Assembly: GCA_001600455.1 (NCBI GenBank)
Contig: BCKC01000011.1
Span: forward strand, 1,367,290-1,431,289
Length of the DNA: 64,000 bases
Origin: Endocalyx cinctus
Taxonomy: Eukaryota > Ascomycota > Sordariomycetes > Amphisphaeriales > Apiosporaceae
Direction of reading: 5' to 3'
The notes below the pieces were generated by a model. The model saw only the letters and a program-made list of their open reading frames with translations. It did no database searches and was not told the origin of the DNA. A program made the translations under genes and the position numbers. The stretch's first letter is position 1, and each line of letters begins with the position of its first letter. Shown here piece after piece: positions 32,613-44,754 of this stretch.

Positions 32613-33726
32613 CTATTCCTTGGGAACGTCTCCTTTGCTCTCTTCCGCTACCAGCCTCAGAACGCCCTTGACCAGACCCTCGCGTTCGTGCTCCTCGCTA
32701 TTGCCACTCCCCGCCCATCGTATCTTACACTCGCTATCAAGCAGGTAAGTATAACCAACCTTGCTGTTAAGAAGCCCGACGCTCTCGCGTATTTCATCCG
32801 AGATGCCCCTGCGGACGATGAAATAGCGGCGCCAGTTCTCCTCGCCACCGCCTATTTGGAGGCGGATGCTCCCGATAAACAACCTGATGATGAGAGACTT
32901 GAGCGTGTCCTCTTCGACGTTGATGCGCACGTGTTGTACGCGGTCGCGGTGCGTCGCTAGCAACTCCTCGAGCGCCGGGTTATGCTTGGGAGATACGAAC
33001 GTCTTGGCCTGGCTTTCGGCCCACATGCTACTAAAGATACTCACGACGGAAATCTTGCCCTGCAGCGTGGGTGTCGTGTCCTGCTTCTTGCCCTTATCCG
33101 CTTTCGATAGCGTCCGTCCGTACAGGTTGGGGAAATAGAGCGCCAGCTCTCTCTTGAACACGCGCGGCGGCGCCACGAAAGACTTGCCCTTGTGGAGGGC
33201 CATGTTGGCAAAATCACGGAAATACGGACGGGCAAATTTATCCTTCCTAAAATTATTTAAAAAAAGAAAAAAAGTATCTTATCAGTATGATGGCAAGGTC
33301 CCTCCCTCCCCCTCATTTCCCCCTTACGCCAACTTACAGTTCTTTCCGCCTCTCCAGGTGCATTTCATAGTTGACGAAGTCCTTTCGTCGCTCCTTCCAT
33401 CCTCGACGGTCTATGCCGGTGTTCTGGCCCGGTTCTGGAGGGTATACTAGGCCAATGGGTCGGCTCAGGGGTGTCGGTGTGAATGAGGAAAGTCGCTGTC
33501 CGTATGATTTCGGGGCATTTTTAAACTGGGAGGCGGGGTGAGGTATGGTTTTCGGAGCGACCGTTGGCGATGGCGATGACGATGGAGAATTTTTCGATAT
33601 CGAAATCGATTTTGCTACGGACTTCGAGGCTTGCTGTGGCTTATCATACAGGCCAGTACTTGTACTAAAACTCCGAGACGATTGGCATAAGAGGCAAAGT
33701 ACTTTTGGTCTCTTGGAAAAGGACAT
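32613..33726 (-). CDS. atp10: Mitochondrial ATP synthase assembly factor Atp10
   Basis: Two exons, 33726-33338 and 33246-32613, join in phase 2 to give 340 aa. Atp10 is an inner-membrane assembly factor that binds free Atp6 (subunit a) while the Fo part of ATP synthase is built. The N-terminus (MSFSKRPKVLCLLCQSSRSFSTST) is a typical presequence; a longer in-frame start at 33801 would add a hydrophobic segment and is less likely. After a Ser/Pro-rich linker comes the Atp10 domain, with GQRLSSFTPTPLSRPIG, FARPYFRDFANMALHKGKSF, FPNLYGRTL, GKISVVSIFSSMWAESQAKTFV and LLDSECKIRWAGSG. This last part resembles the thioredoxin-like fold seen in the family. It diverges from the branched-chain E2 gene, also mitochondrial. 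Confidence 0.9.
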
Positions 33727-34262
33727 TTTCAAGTATACATATATAAACAACCCAATAAAGGCGACTCTCTTGAAAATTACATAAATTTCTGTGGTCGACA
33801 AAGCCGGAGAGAAATTAATCGAGCATATTTCCTGTTCAGGCTTAAGCCTAAAATTTCACAATTATGTAAGGTTGTGCTAGCGTAGTAACTACCTAGGTCC
33901 ATCCATACACCTAGCGGCCTACCTAAGTAGGCCTACAGTACTGTGTAGGTATTTGAATGGATAATTTATCCCCGAGAGTCCGCTTACGGCCATTGTCGGC
34001 CTCATCATCCGGATAACAGCGGCCTAACGCGGGGGTTACCTAGGGGGAGATATTTCACGGCCAGTTACGGTGAATGTAAGCCGATGCGATGTCATTCCTA
34101 CTAGAAAGTTAGGTACAATAAAGTTACCGTCCTTTTGAGTAACTTGGACTTGAGCAATCACAATTGCTTTGTTCATTGTAAGCCATTTTATAATTCTTCT
34201 AAATCCGTGGCTTTGATTTTATTAGATACTTCTAATTATTCTGCCAGTTCTTAATATTAACA
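33727..34262. other. Shared divergent promoter of two mitochondrial genes
   Basis: This 0.54-kb gap separates the atp10 and branched-chain E2 starts. It contains TACCTAGG-like words at 33890-33935. I see no ORF of interest. Confidence 0.55.
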
Positions 34263-35824
34263 ATGTTTCTCCAGCGAGGATCTCGGTCAATACGACGCCA
34301 ATGGCGATCTTGTCAAAGTTTAATTCATGTTTATTCCCGCGGGTCTTATTATGCTGCGACTGTTGCTGCTAGGGATTTTCATAGTACATCGCATATGCGT
34401 GTAGTCAAGCCTGTGTTATTAGCCGATATTGGTGAAGGTAAGAGAATACATTCAAGCATTCTTCCACGCGAACTTTCCCCACGCTAACGCTACATCCAGG
34501 CATTGTTGAATGCGAAATCATCCAATGGTTCGTCGAACCTGAAGCCCGAGTCGAGGAGTTCTCCCCCTTATGTGAGGTCCAGAGCGACAAAGCGTCGGTC
34601 GAGATAACAAGTCGCTTTTCAGGCGTGGTGAAAAAGTTATATTATGATGCCGGGGAAATGGCTAAGGTAGGAAAGCCTTTCGTGGACATAGATATACAAG
34701 GTGGAGCTCGTCAAGAAGACCTAGATGCCTTGACCGTACCGGAAAGTTCTAAAGATAATGCTTCCGGGCCACCGACGGGGCCGGCTTCATCCCAATTCGC
34801 CTCAGATCAGAAACCGCGGGGCAAAGTGATGGGTTCTGCTAAGATTGACAATGCCGAGTCTGAAGCAGCATCACAGAACCCCCGGAAAACCCGGTTTGCA
34901 TCCCTGGCGACACCAGCTGTTCGGCATCTTTCCAAAGAATTCAACGTGGATATAACAGAAGTTTATGGCACGGGAAAAGATGGAAGAGTGTTGAAAGAAG
35001 ACATCTTTAAGTTTGTTGAGAAGAGAGACTCAGTTCAGGATTCTCCTCAATCTGCCGTTGCTACAACCGGAGCACCTATGGACACGGAGAAGCAGACGGA
35101 AACTGTTGCCAGGCTGACAAGCACGCAGCAGCAGATGTTCAAGGCAATGACTCGCTCTCTCAGTATACCGCACTTTCTTTATGCCGACGAAGTCGACTTT
35201 TCACAATTGTGTGAACTGCGCCGCCGGTTAAATAAGGTGCTGTCTGAATCGGCCAGGGGGGGCGAGGTTTCAAAACTGTCCTATCTGCCATTTATAATCA
35301 AGGCTGTATCTATGGCCCTCTATCAATACCCTATATTGAATGCGCGTCTCGATACCGATCCCGAGACCTCTAAACCAATCTTGATTCACCGTAGCCACCA
35401 CAATATTGGCGTTGCTATGGATACTCCGGCCGGCTTAATAGTACCTGTGATTAAAAACGTAGGGGCTAGGAGCGTCCTTTCTATAGCAAACGAATTGTCT
35501 CGGCTCCAGTCTCAGGCGGTAGCTGGCAAGTTATCACCGGACGACCTCAACGGGGGCACGATCACAGTGTCCAATATTGGTAACATAGGAGGTACATACT
35601 TGTCCCCAGTAATTGTGGAGAGAGAAGTAGCGATCCTCGGAATCGGACGCATGCGAACAGTCCCCGCCTTTGACGAACAGGATCAAGTAATAAAGAAGCA
35701 GGCTTGCAATTTCAGCTGGAGCGCTGATCATCGGGTAGTGGATGGGGCCACCATGGCACGAGCTGCAGAGGTTGTGCGTAAGGTGGTGGAAGAGCCAGAT
35801 GTAATGGTTCTACATCTCCGATAA
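34263..35824 (+). CDS. Lipoamide acyltransferase (E2) of branched-chain alpha-keto acid dehydrogenase
   Basis: Two exons, 34263-34437 and 34500-35824, encode 499 aa. E2 forms the core of the mitochondrial complex that degrades the keto acids of Leu, Ile and Val. It moves the acyl group from its lipoyl arm to CoA. The presequence is Arg/Ser-rich to about residue 45 (RDFHSTSHMRVV). The lipoyl domain follows, with the modified lysine near residue 89 in QSDKASVE, the pattern typical of branched-chain E2. The peripheral subunit-binding domain spans about 195-235 (ATPAVRHLSKEFNVDITEVYGTGKDGRV). The catalytic domain ends with HRVVDG (about 469-474), where His and Asp are catalytic. LIVPVIKNV and GGTITVSNIGNIGGTYLSPV are also conserved. 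A pyruvate or 2-oxoglutarate E2 is less likely, given the lipoyl motif. Confidence 0.9.
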
Positions 35825-37193
35825 TCCTACCTAGAAGCATGTCCGAGTTACTTGTAAATCATCTTCTACCATGTTATTAAATTATATTAATATTTTGAAG
35901 ATATATGTATGTTGAAAGAAGCCAGTCGTAAGGTCAACATGTCGATAATACTAGCATAGCTAATATAATTTAACAGTAACACACTCATATAAAAAAAATA
36001 AAAAAATAAAAAAAGAGCGAAGGGGAGAGGGGGTCAAATGGTGTTATAAATGGTTCAGTTAATTCAATCCTTTACATATACAATGAGCTTCCTTGATAAA
36101 CCTTGCAGAATCCCGTTGTGTTCCCCAGTTTCCAGAGAAATAGCAATTACGGCTCTAGCACTTTCCTACAAGTCTGTAAGTAAACCTTAGCCGGGTTATG
36201 ATACATCATAACCTAACCTCCACCACCTCGTCCCTGACTAGATACAGCGACCACGAGTGTGAATCTAAACTTCTGAAAAAATGTAACCATGCCCGGGTAT
36301 ACGTATAGATCCATGGATATATATATTCAGAGTCTTTTGGACTTTCTCACCTGACCTTATATCTCATGATCATTTGGTATCCTTCGCCGGCTTTGCAATT
36401 GGCATACAAGAGTTTCGCTAGGGGGAAACCAGAGATGAGTGGTGGATAGGAAATCAAGCAGCGTCATGAAGGAGAGCGGCAGGCTTACAAAATGCATTGG
36501 GCTAAAAACGGATATTCTGGGGAATGAGTGAATGCATGCTGAGTATCCGCATATGTCTCCGTACTAATTAATGTACATCCACATCAATCTGTCTTCACCT
36601 AGGACGAAGTAGGCTGGTAGGCTTCGGGGTAAGTGCAATGCGATGCATCCATGAGTTATACGTATAATCACATGGGTAACACGAACATATCCATACAGTA
36701 CATATAGATCTGGCTTGGCGGTCGGGGTCGGCGCTATGCGTGACATATCCCGCGACACCACCCAGTAAGGAGATACAGTTTAATAGTTATAGTACGAAGA
36801 AGTCTGCTGGGAAATCGATTATCGGACAAGTATTATTTCTAATGCTATGACGAAATCTACCAGCTTGCATGGATCAATACAGCGTCTCTTAAAAGCAGAG
36901 GCCGAATTGTTACATGCGGAAGTCCTTGTCTAAGCAACGTATGATAACCCCTTCTAAAGAGCGCGGGTAAAAAAAAAAAAGCAGGTCCCACCTGGTCATT
37001 ACGGATTTCCTCGTGCGCCAGTACCAATGTATAGAGTCGCTGATATATGTATTGGAAAATAATGACAACATCAAATAAAAGCCACCAATGCAATCATTCG
37101 GTCAATCCACGGATGGTAGCATCATAGTATATGAATGCGACACGCGCTACGTGCCACCTATCAGGCGCGCTATCCGAAGATTGAAACGTAGCA
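35825..37193. other. Intergenic, between convergent 3' ends
   Basis: This 1.37-kb AT-rich stretch lies between the branched-chain E2 and gluconokinase 3' ends. An A-rich run occurs at 35991-36015. I see no gene or RNA signature. Confidence 0.55.
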
Positions 37194-38056
37194 TTACGCA
37201 AGTTCATTTACCTTCAGGGTTGCTTTCTCTAAAGCTTCCCTTTGGACTTCTTCCATCGACTTGCTCACATCGATACTGATGACATCAGTCTCTTCCGCTG
37301 CCGGGGGCTCCAATATGGAAAATTGACTGTGGACCATATTTGCGCCCATGTAATGATTTTGTCTTAGCCCTACACGTTCAAGAAGGACAGCTTCGGGGGC
37401 GTGAAGATAGATGAAATGAAGAACGACATCGTGGGAGTAATAGGGAGCAACCCTGATGACATCTCGATATTTGCGCTTCAAAGCCGAACAGGTTACGACA
37501 ACTCCCTCGGCGCCGGCAGCAAGTTGTCGCAGAGACTCGTCTCTCAGGTGAGTTAGCCAGTCCCATCGATCAACGTCGGTCAAAGGTATCCCGTTGGCCA
37601 TCTTGTCAATGTTGGCCTTAGGATGAAACTACAACGGTTGTCAGTATGCCAGGCGGCCAGAACCATCAATTCTCAAACAGAGCGTACCTCATCACCCTCG
37701 ATGTAGGGTAACTTGAGCGCAGCCGAAAGGTGCTTGGCCACCGTCGTCTTTCCACATCCGGCAGGGCCCGTAACGAGCCAGATATGATGGTACTTGGGGC
37801 CAACTTGACCATTCGCCTTCGCAATGGTATTACTAGACGTAACAGGCACAACGGTCTCATTTATTGGTTCCGGATCTGGTCTTATAGTGTCATCCATCGT
37901 CGTCGCTGGCGCCGTTGCTGTCGTTGCTGTCGTCAATGCGTTGAGTGCCGGGTGTTGCCCATTTGTGGGGATCGGGGCATCAAATGATAGCATTCCGAGT
38001 TTTGTCTGTCTTTCAGAAATGATGAATGACGACACACCCCCTTCGCAGGTAGACAA
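37194..38056 (-). CDS. Gluconokinase (gluconate kinase)
   Basis: Two exons, 38056-37688 and 37628-37194, encode 267 aa. The enzyme phosphorylates D-gluconate with ATP to 6-phosphogluconate, feeding the pentose phosphate pathway. The P-loop GPAGCGKTT begins near residue 97. GDEFHPKANIDKMANGIPLTDVDRWDWL is the substrate-binding signature of the family and spans the exon join. VVTCSALKRKYRDVIR and LHAPEAVLLERVGLRQNHYMGANMVHSQFSILEPP complete the kinase. The 85-residue N-terminal extension is Thr/Ala/Pro-rich and unlike the kinase. Translation may start at the ATG at 37993 instead, giving 246 aa. A GTAAAT near the 3' end could be a donor for a tiny last exon, but the simple stop is adequate. Confidence 0.9.
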
Positions 38057-38360
38057 TATATAAAGTAAAAGAAAATATCGCTTGAAAAATGTTCTTATTT
38101 CCGTACAATTTATTATATAACCTGCGGCCTAGTTTATTTCCCCGTTTACCCAGAAACACTTTAACAGCGAAAGTAACAAGAGTAAAATTTAAGATGGGTA
38201 TAGGTAACTCTTCTTGATCAACACGTCTTTTGTGGCGCGACTGAAAAGATAGGGGCCTAGGAAAAGCACGAAAGACGGTGAGGAGGACGAAGTCAAAGCG
38301 AAATATTAATAGGAAGAAAAAGAAGAGGAAGAAAATAGCGATGATAATTAGATATCAGAC

Positions 38361-38400
38361 ATATATAATAATAATAATAATATATATATATATATATATA
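38361..38400. repeat. AT-rich microsatellite (ATA)n-(TA)n
   Basis: An ATA trinucleotide run passes into a TA dinucleotide run, upstream of the gluconokinase start. Confidence 0.9.
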
Positions 38401-39145
38401 CACTAAGTATGTATAAAAAGAATAATAGATGAAGCTGACGAAAGAGACCCGAGCGCGGGTGACCCAGCTAGTTTTATAAGCACTGATGGTGCTAACTGCG
38501 CAAAGTGGTAACTACTTGTAGGTACTTAATACCTTGGAGATAGGTGGATCTAATCATACTCACGAGTTCCAGATATGCCTTCATTCATCCCGCGTTGATG
38601 ATGACGAGGATTGAATCAAAGCAAGCAGCATTTACTTCTCCAGAGTTAGGCTTGTGTCACAAAAATCACTACCTCCTGGGTTATAGTGTAGACCCATGAA
38701 ATTCTGGGTACTTTGAGAAAAAAAAATCTGGGTATTTTGGGGGGGAGTGTGGATGGGGGGCGGAAATGGTAAAGTTGCCCCAGGTATGGTGATCAAAGAA
38801 GGAAATTCCTATTGCTAATTGACCAATCAAAATACCTAAGTAAACAAGACCTTGTTCTCTTAACTCGAATATGCACTTACATATACATATAGGATCATAT
38901 AGGATCGTATAGGATATAGTGTACTGTACATTGGTAACACTCCGGCTAAGATTTCGGTTCACCCGTTTCCGCTTCAAGAGGGGCGTATACCTATTAAATT
39001 ATCCTCCCGTGTCGGAGAGCCGAATCTTTAATCAGCTAGCACACATCCATAATAAATACGCCGTGCTGGGAAAATAAAAAATGAGGAAGAGAAGGAAAAA
39101 AAGTAAGGAGGGAAAATATGCTCAACCATGCCGTTGGTAGAAAGC

Positions 39146-39190
39146 TCATTCATTCATTCATTCATTCATTCATCCATCCATCCATCCATC
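39146..39190. repeat. Tetranucleotide array (CATT)n-(CATC)n
   Basis: About six CATT units pass into about five CATC units. It is in the large gene-free stretch. Confidence 0.9.
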
Positions 39191-41877
39191 GGTCCGGGAC
39201 AAATACCACTTCAATTTAATTTTCCGGCTATGCTATTGACCTACTTAGTATATACTTACGGATGGACATAGTATACAAATGATCTGTTGTACACGTTATA
39301 TTGGGTAATTCTACCTACCCATTAATCAGAGAAGAATTAAACCCTTTATGGTGTAAATCGCCGAAACATGCAAGAAAAAAGAAAAGAAGGGAACAAATTC
39401 CCCAGTCTACTATCCATATGTAAGTAAGTACTCACGAGTCACAGGAAATTATCTCCTCCCTGTGGGGTTAACCTCTCCATACTTTCGTTCTTTTCTTGCC
39501 AAGGCGTACATATGGAAATACAAGATCGAAAACAAAGGAATTCTCAAAAAGATGACACTGTGGGGTTTCTTCTCTTTTCTTTTGGTTGAACAGAAAAGAG
39601 GGAGGGAGAGGGAGAGAATACACCTCGTCATAATTCGTTATTTAGTATTATTGACCAAAGTTTTAGGGTACATGCTTGCATTACTTATCATAAATTCATA
39701 ATTCACCACACCAAAGTCTCCAGTTTGGTGGACAATGGGTGGGGGTCATGATCCATTCTATGCATCTTCCATCTTCCATCATTCATCCTCAGTGTTAACC
39801 GCTGCCCGCCTTGTCGGAACAGGGTCTGCCATCCTCCCTTAACGGAATACCTCTTGTCAAACGTTATCTTATTTTTCTATTTTATTTTTTTACTGTTTGT
39901 CCTCGTCGACAATTTGAAGACGAAAATTATTATCCTATCATATCACATCCATCATAACATCGTGACAAGGATATATATCTCCGGTCCCAAATTAACGAGG
40001 GCATGACGACAAATCCAACGCATCGATAACACTCGCTCTATGTTTTATATGTATATTATATCGTGAACCAGGCGAAAAGGAAGTGTACCTCTATATACTT
40101 CATACCTCTATGTCTACATAACAATCATTAGGTAGATAACCTACCGTAAGACCATAATGTTTCTGCCTGTATGTTTATACAGACGGCATATCTACTACAC
40201 TCAAAATGCATGAAACCTACATACTACTAGTCTTCGAAACGTACTAACACGATACTTAACAATCTAAACCTTTCGAACCATTTTTTCCGATCGTCTTCTT
40301 ATCCCTTTTTTTTTTTTTTTTTGCAAATTTCTTCTTTTTGCTCATCTCTTACCTACATTACAAAGAATAGGCACATATCGATGGTCAACTTGATTTGAAG
40401 GATGGTGGCCGATATAAAGGCGTATTTCTTACAAAAAAGGTGAAATCATGTTTAGTCATGGATTTTCCTTTTTCCCTTTTTCCGTCTTGCTTCCTCATCT
40501 TCCTTCGGTTGTTAGCGACGTATTTGACCCTTCGAACCCACTCTTCTCATTCCGCAACGCCCTTAATCTCTCCCGTTCGTATTATATAACCAACTATACT
40601 GGTCTCCAGATCCATACCGTGTAGAATATATTAATCATATCATATGGAGCCAGCATAGCTGTAAACTCATCACAAGCTTTATACTACTATATACCCCCGT
40701 TCCCGCCCCTCTCCAGAAAATTAAAAATAAAACCTAGGCCGCGGCCGGATAAAATATTTTCACTCACGACTTCCTCACCGAGGAAAATGTCACTGATTAC
40801 TTCGTAGCACATTCATTGTACAGAGTATTCTATTGTACCTTACTCTCTCTTCAGACTGCAAACCTATGATGTTTATTTTAAGTCTGGTACTGGTACTGGT
40901 GGTACTGGTTCTATTTACCTAAAAAGAGGTGGGAGGATGGGAGGGATATGATTGCCTGCTAAGATGAACAGGCGCTTAATCGGTTAGATGGACCGTAGTC
41001 CCTGGAGAGAGAATTGTTTGTCTAGCCTCACCATGCAGTATGACAACGTCAGACTATTGTTTAATGATGTTGTGTTACCAACCGCTTGTTAGTCACGAGA
41101 CCCTTATCCCGGGCCTATAGGATGATCCATAGGACTCAATGTCTAACTTGACCCGTTCTTTTACCCATTTCCATATGTACCTTTTTCCCCAGCTCTATTT
41201 TTATTAAATAGATAGATAAAAGGAGGGAAATATCCATTATACAATCGATGTATAGGCCCGAGTATATTATATCCGATTTGAGGACTTCAATTAACAATGT
41301 GCTGCTTATTTAGTGTATTTACACGACGGTGTACATCCATTACTACCTACCGTAAGTACAATACGAAGAATTGTGGAGATAGGCATAAGGTTACACACCA
41401 CACACGCACATATATATATAATGAGAATATATTTATATATAATATACGTGGTAAGAATACGATAATCTATTGAAGTTCTTTCATTTACTTACCCTTTCGT
41501 ACGTTTGACTCTCACTCTCTCACTGAGGATTCAAAAGCCAAGACGAATATTCGTTTTAAATTTTATAAAATCGCACTGTCTTTCACACTGTAAAAGGTTT
41601 GTTTCTAGAAATAAAATGTGGAGATGTCGGTTTATTTTTTTTTGGCTTACTTAACCTCTCGCAGTGTTTCTCTCCGTCTACAGGTAACTCTATGGATCCA
41701 TCTATGGATTTCAACTGCAATTGTTCATCTGACTGACTTATGCACCTACCGTTAGGTCCTACAGTAGATAAATACATATCTTACATATACATATACCTAG
41801 GTAGATATATAAGGCAGATATTATTGATACTTATGTACCTACCTAGGTAGGAAATAATAACTTATGTGTAGAACGTA

Positions 41878-44316
41878 ATGTACCGTCTCCCCTCTGTGCC
41901 TCGAAGTCTCGTTTCGAAAATTGCACTTTCGAGTAGATCTTCTTCACCTTCTCCTTCTTTTGATTCGTCTCATATTAACAAAATATACTGCCGTTTTACC
42001 CAACCTAAGCTTAAAATATACATCTCCACTACCCGTACTCTCTACTCCTCTCTGATAAGTATGGATGCGCAAGATCTCAAACATTATTTGGCAGATGCTC
42101 CTCCAAGTGTCGTCAGATTAGAGATTGAGAAACATTTTGATGCACTCAATGACAAACAGAAGAAATATGCCCATTTTATCAGCAGGTAATGGCATCCTTA
42201 AACTTCTTTATATATCGTTGTTCCTAATTTTTGAGAAATCTAGGGCTTCTTTTCATGGTACAAGGATCGTGCTGAGACAGATTTCCCCCGAATCGGAACC
42301 TATCGTAAGTTTTACTCAGCCGAGCCTCGCAAACTCCCCACCTCTAAAGACCAGGGCCATATACTTAGCGATATATAGTTTGATTTTATTCTATCTTTGC
42401 ACAAAGCATGCAATGGCGACTGGAAATCGCTGCAAACCAAGGCGGGCATTTCGGTCGAGAATTTGAACCACTTTTTGCAGTATACTGCACAGTTTCTTGG
42501 AAACAATGGGAATTACAAGAGCTTCGGTGATGCCAAGTTCATCCCGCGCTGCCCGGAGTCGGTATTTTCTGCCCTTGCATCCGTCTCCTCCGATGCTCAG
42601 AAGTTCTATGATGCTACGGCAGGTGCCATCTTTTCCGCCGAAAAACCTGCCCAGATGCATCTTGGATATCCCGATCAAGGTCACATGACGACGTACTACC
42701 CAGACTCGCCCTCTATCACTCAGGCCGAGATAGATGCAGTCTCGAAGTGGATGGAAGAGAAAGGACTTCTTCCGGAGAATACTCGTCTTGTCAAGACTCC
42801 AGAAGGCTCGTTCGAGATATTAATTGCATCCGCCCTTCGATCCACCCCTCCCGAAGGAGGTGACATTGGAAATGAGACGCAATTCAATGTCAACGATGGT
42901 CCGTTAGCTGGGAAGACTATTAAACTTGTTTACGGCGACTATGCAAAGGAAATGGCGGCTATAGCGGCCAGTGCTAAAAAAGCCGCAGACAACGGTGATA
43001 ACGACAATCAACACAAGATGTACACCGCGTATTCCAAATCTTTTGAAACCGGCTCGCTATTCGCGTTTAAAGACAGCCAGAGATTCTGGATCCGCGACAA
43101 GGGTCCCATGGTCGAGTCCAACATTGGATTTATCGAGACGTATCGAGATCCTGCTGGCATCCGGGGTGAATGGGAAGGATTTGCTGCTGTAGTCAACCTG
43201 GAGCGAACAAGGGCGTTTGGTTCTCTGGTTGATGCGGCCCCCTCCCTAATCCCACTCCTACCATGGAGTAAGGATTTTGAGAAGGACAAGTTCCTTTCTC
43301 CCGACTTTACCTCTCTGGAAGTTCTGACTTTTGCCGGATCTGGTATTCCAGCTGGTATCAATATTCCAAACTATGACGATATTCGACAGACCGAAGGTTT
43401 CAAGAACGTTTCTCTCGGAAATGTTCTCTCGGCCAAAGCTCCAGATGAGAAGATTCCTTTTATCGCCGACAAGGACCAGGAGGTTTATAGAAAATACCGC
43501 GATGGCGCATTTGAGGTACAGGTAGGCCTCCACGAACTAACTGGCCACGGCTGCGGGAAACTACTTCAGGAGACCTCCCCCGGTTCTTTCAATTTCGATA
43601 AGGAGAATCCTCCAATCTCTCCCTTGACCGGAAAGGCCGTTACGACGTGGTATAAACCTGGTCAGACGTGGGGCTCTGTCTTTGGAAGTATGGCCGGGGC
43701 CTATGAGGAGTGTAGGGCGGAGCTTGTGGCCATGTTCCTGAGCTGTGAATTTCCCGTTTTGAAAATATTTGGGTTTGGCGACGGTTCCTTTGATATAAAC
43801 GGCGTGGCCGGTGACGTTTTATATGCATCTTACCTCTCCATGGCGCGAGCAGGTCTGGCTTCTTTAGAGATGTGGGATCCTAAGAGCCAGAAATGGGGTC
43901 AAGCTCATTCCCAAGCACGCTTTTCTATCTTGCAATGCTTCTTGCAAGCTGGCGATGACTTCTGCAAGCTTGATTACGAGGGCGACGACGTCACCGCCAT
44001 GACTATCAGCCTTGATCGATCCAAGATCCCCACCGTAGGCCGCAAGGCTGTAGGCGAGTACCTGCAGAAGCTACATGTTTATAAAGCAACTGCCGATGTC
44101 GAGGCTGGAACAAAATTCTTCGGCGATATGACTAATGTCGACTCGGAATTCTGGGGTAAGAAAATTCGGGATGAAGTGTTGCGAAATAAACAGCCTCGCA
44201 AAGTCTTCGTACAAGCCAATACTTTCCTCGACGAGGCAACTGGCAAAGTTACGTTGAAACATTACGATGCGACGCCCGAAGGCATGATTCAGAGCTGGGC
44301 TGAACGTCAAATCTAA
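41878..44316 (+). CDS. dpp3: Dipeptidyl peptidase III (zinc metallopeptidase M49)
   Basis: Three exons, 41878-42185, 42244-42304 and 42379-44316, encode 768 aa. DPP III removes dipeptides from the N-terminus of short peptides in the cytosol. The zinc motif HELTGHG is at residues 508-514 and the second motif EECRAE at 566-571, so both zinc ligand pairs and the catalytic glutamate are present. FHGTRIVLRQISPESEPIF fixes the exon 1-2-3 joins. Other family blocks are YPDQGHMTTYYPDSPSIT, FWIRDKGPMVESNIGFIETYRDPAG and GINIPNYDDIRQTEGFKNVSLGN. The first 61 residues are extra: Ser/Arg-rich with a single Asp, like a mitochondrial presequence. Met62 (42061) gives the usual cytosolic length, so dual targeting by alternative starts is possible. 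Confidence 0.93.
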
Positions 44317-44754
44317 TTTCTGAATAATCACCATTTTTTACTAGAAGAGGAAATGGGACAAGATATCTACATATAATTAGATCATCAATCAACGTAACTC
44401 TATCGTTATTTAGACGTTATAAGTTCCATGATCGTGTCATTCGCGCCCAATTTACTCGTTACTATTGCGTTATGCAGCTTCACAAAATCGCCACGACTTT
44501 TTTTTTTCTTAATATTAAAAAAAAAGGGGAAAAAAATTGGTTTGTTGTCTTTAGCCGTATAAAATTTTTTGACTTATAAAACCTCAATTACAGACGCCAG
44601 AATCAATGTGACCGATGCCTCAACGTCCAGATGCAAGTGGCAGAAGCCAGCCCAGTTTCCGCAATCCGCCCTTCGCACATTCTTGAGTGTTTTTTTTTCT
44701 CTTTCACTTTCTAAAAAAGAAACCGTAGGAACCCCGCCAGAAACCGATCATAAT
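44317..44754. other. Short intergenic gap between convergent 3' ends
   Basis: This 0.44-kb stretch lies between dpp3 and the eL6 gene, with T- and A-runs near 44499-44535. Nothing else is recognisable. Confidence 0.55.

Larger units (their letters stand above)
38057..41877. other. Large 3.8-kb region without recognisable coding sequence
   Basis: No frame here exceeds about 100 residues or resembles a protein. It holds an AT microsatellite (38361-38400), a repeated TATAGGATC word near 38887-38915, a CATT/CATC array (39146-39190), T-runs near 40306-40322, and a GGTACT run near 40889-40910. It is over twice the usual spacing in this window. It could hold a long leader of dpp3, a non-coding RNA, or simply decayed DNA. 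Confidence 0.55.

Noticed and set aside
39146..39190. Tetranucleotide array considered as a CRISPR-like or telomere-like repeat
   Set aside because: The units are contiguous 4-mers without spacers and unlike TTAGGG, so it is an ordinary microsatellite.
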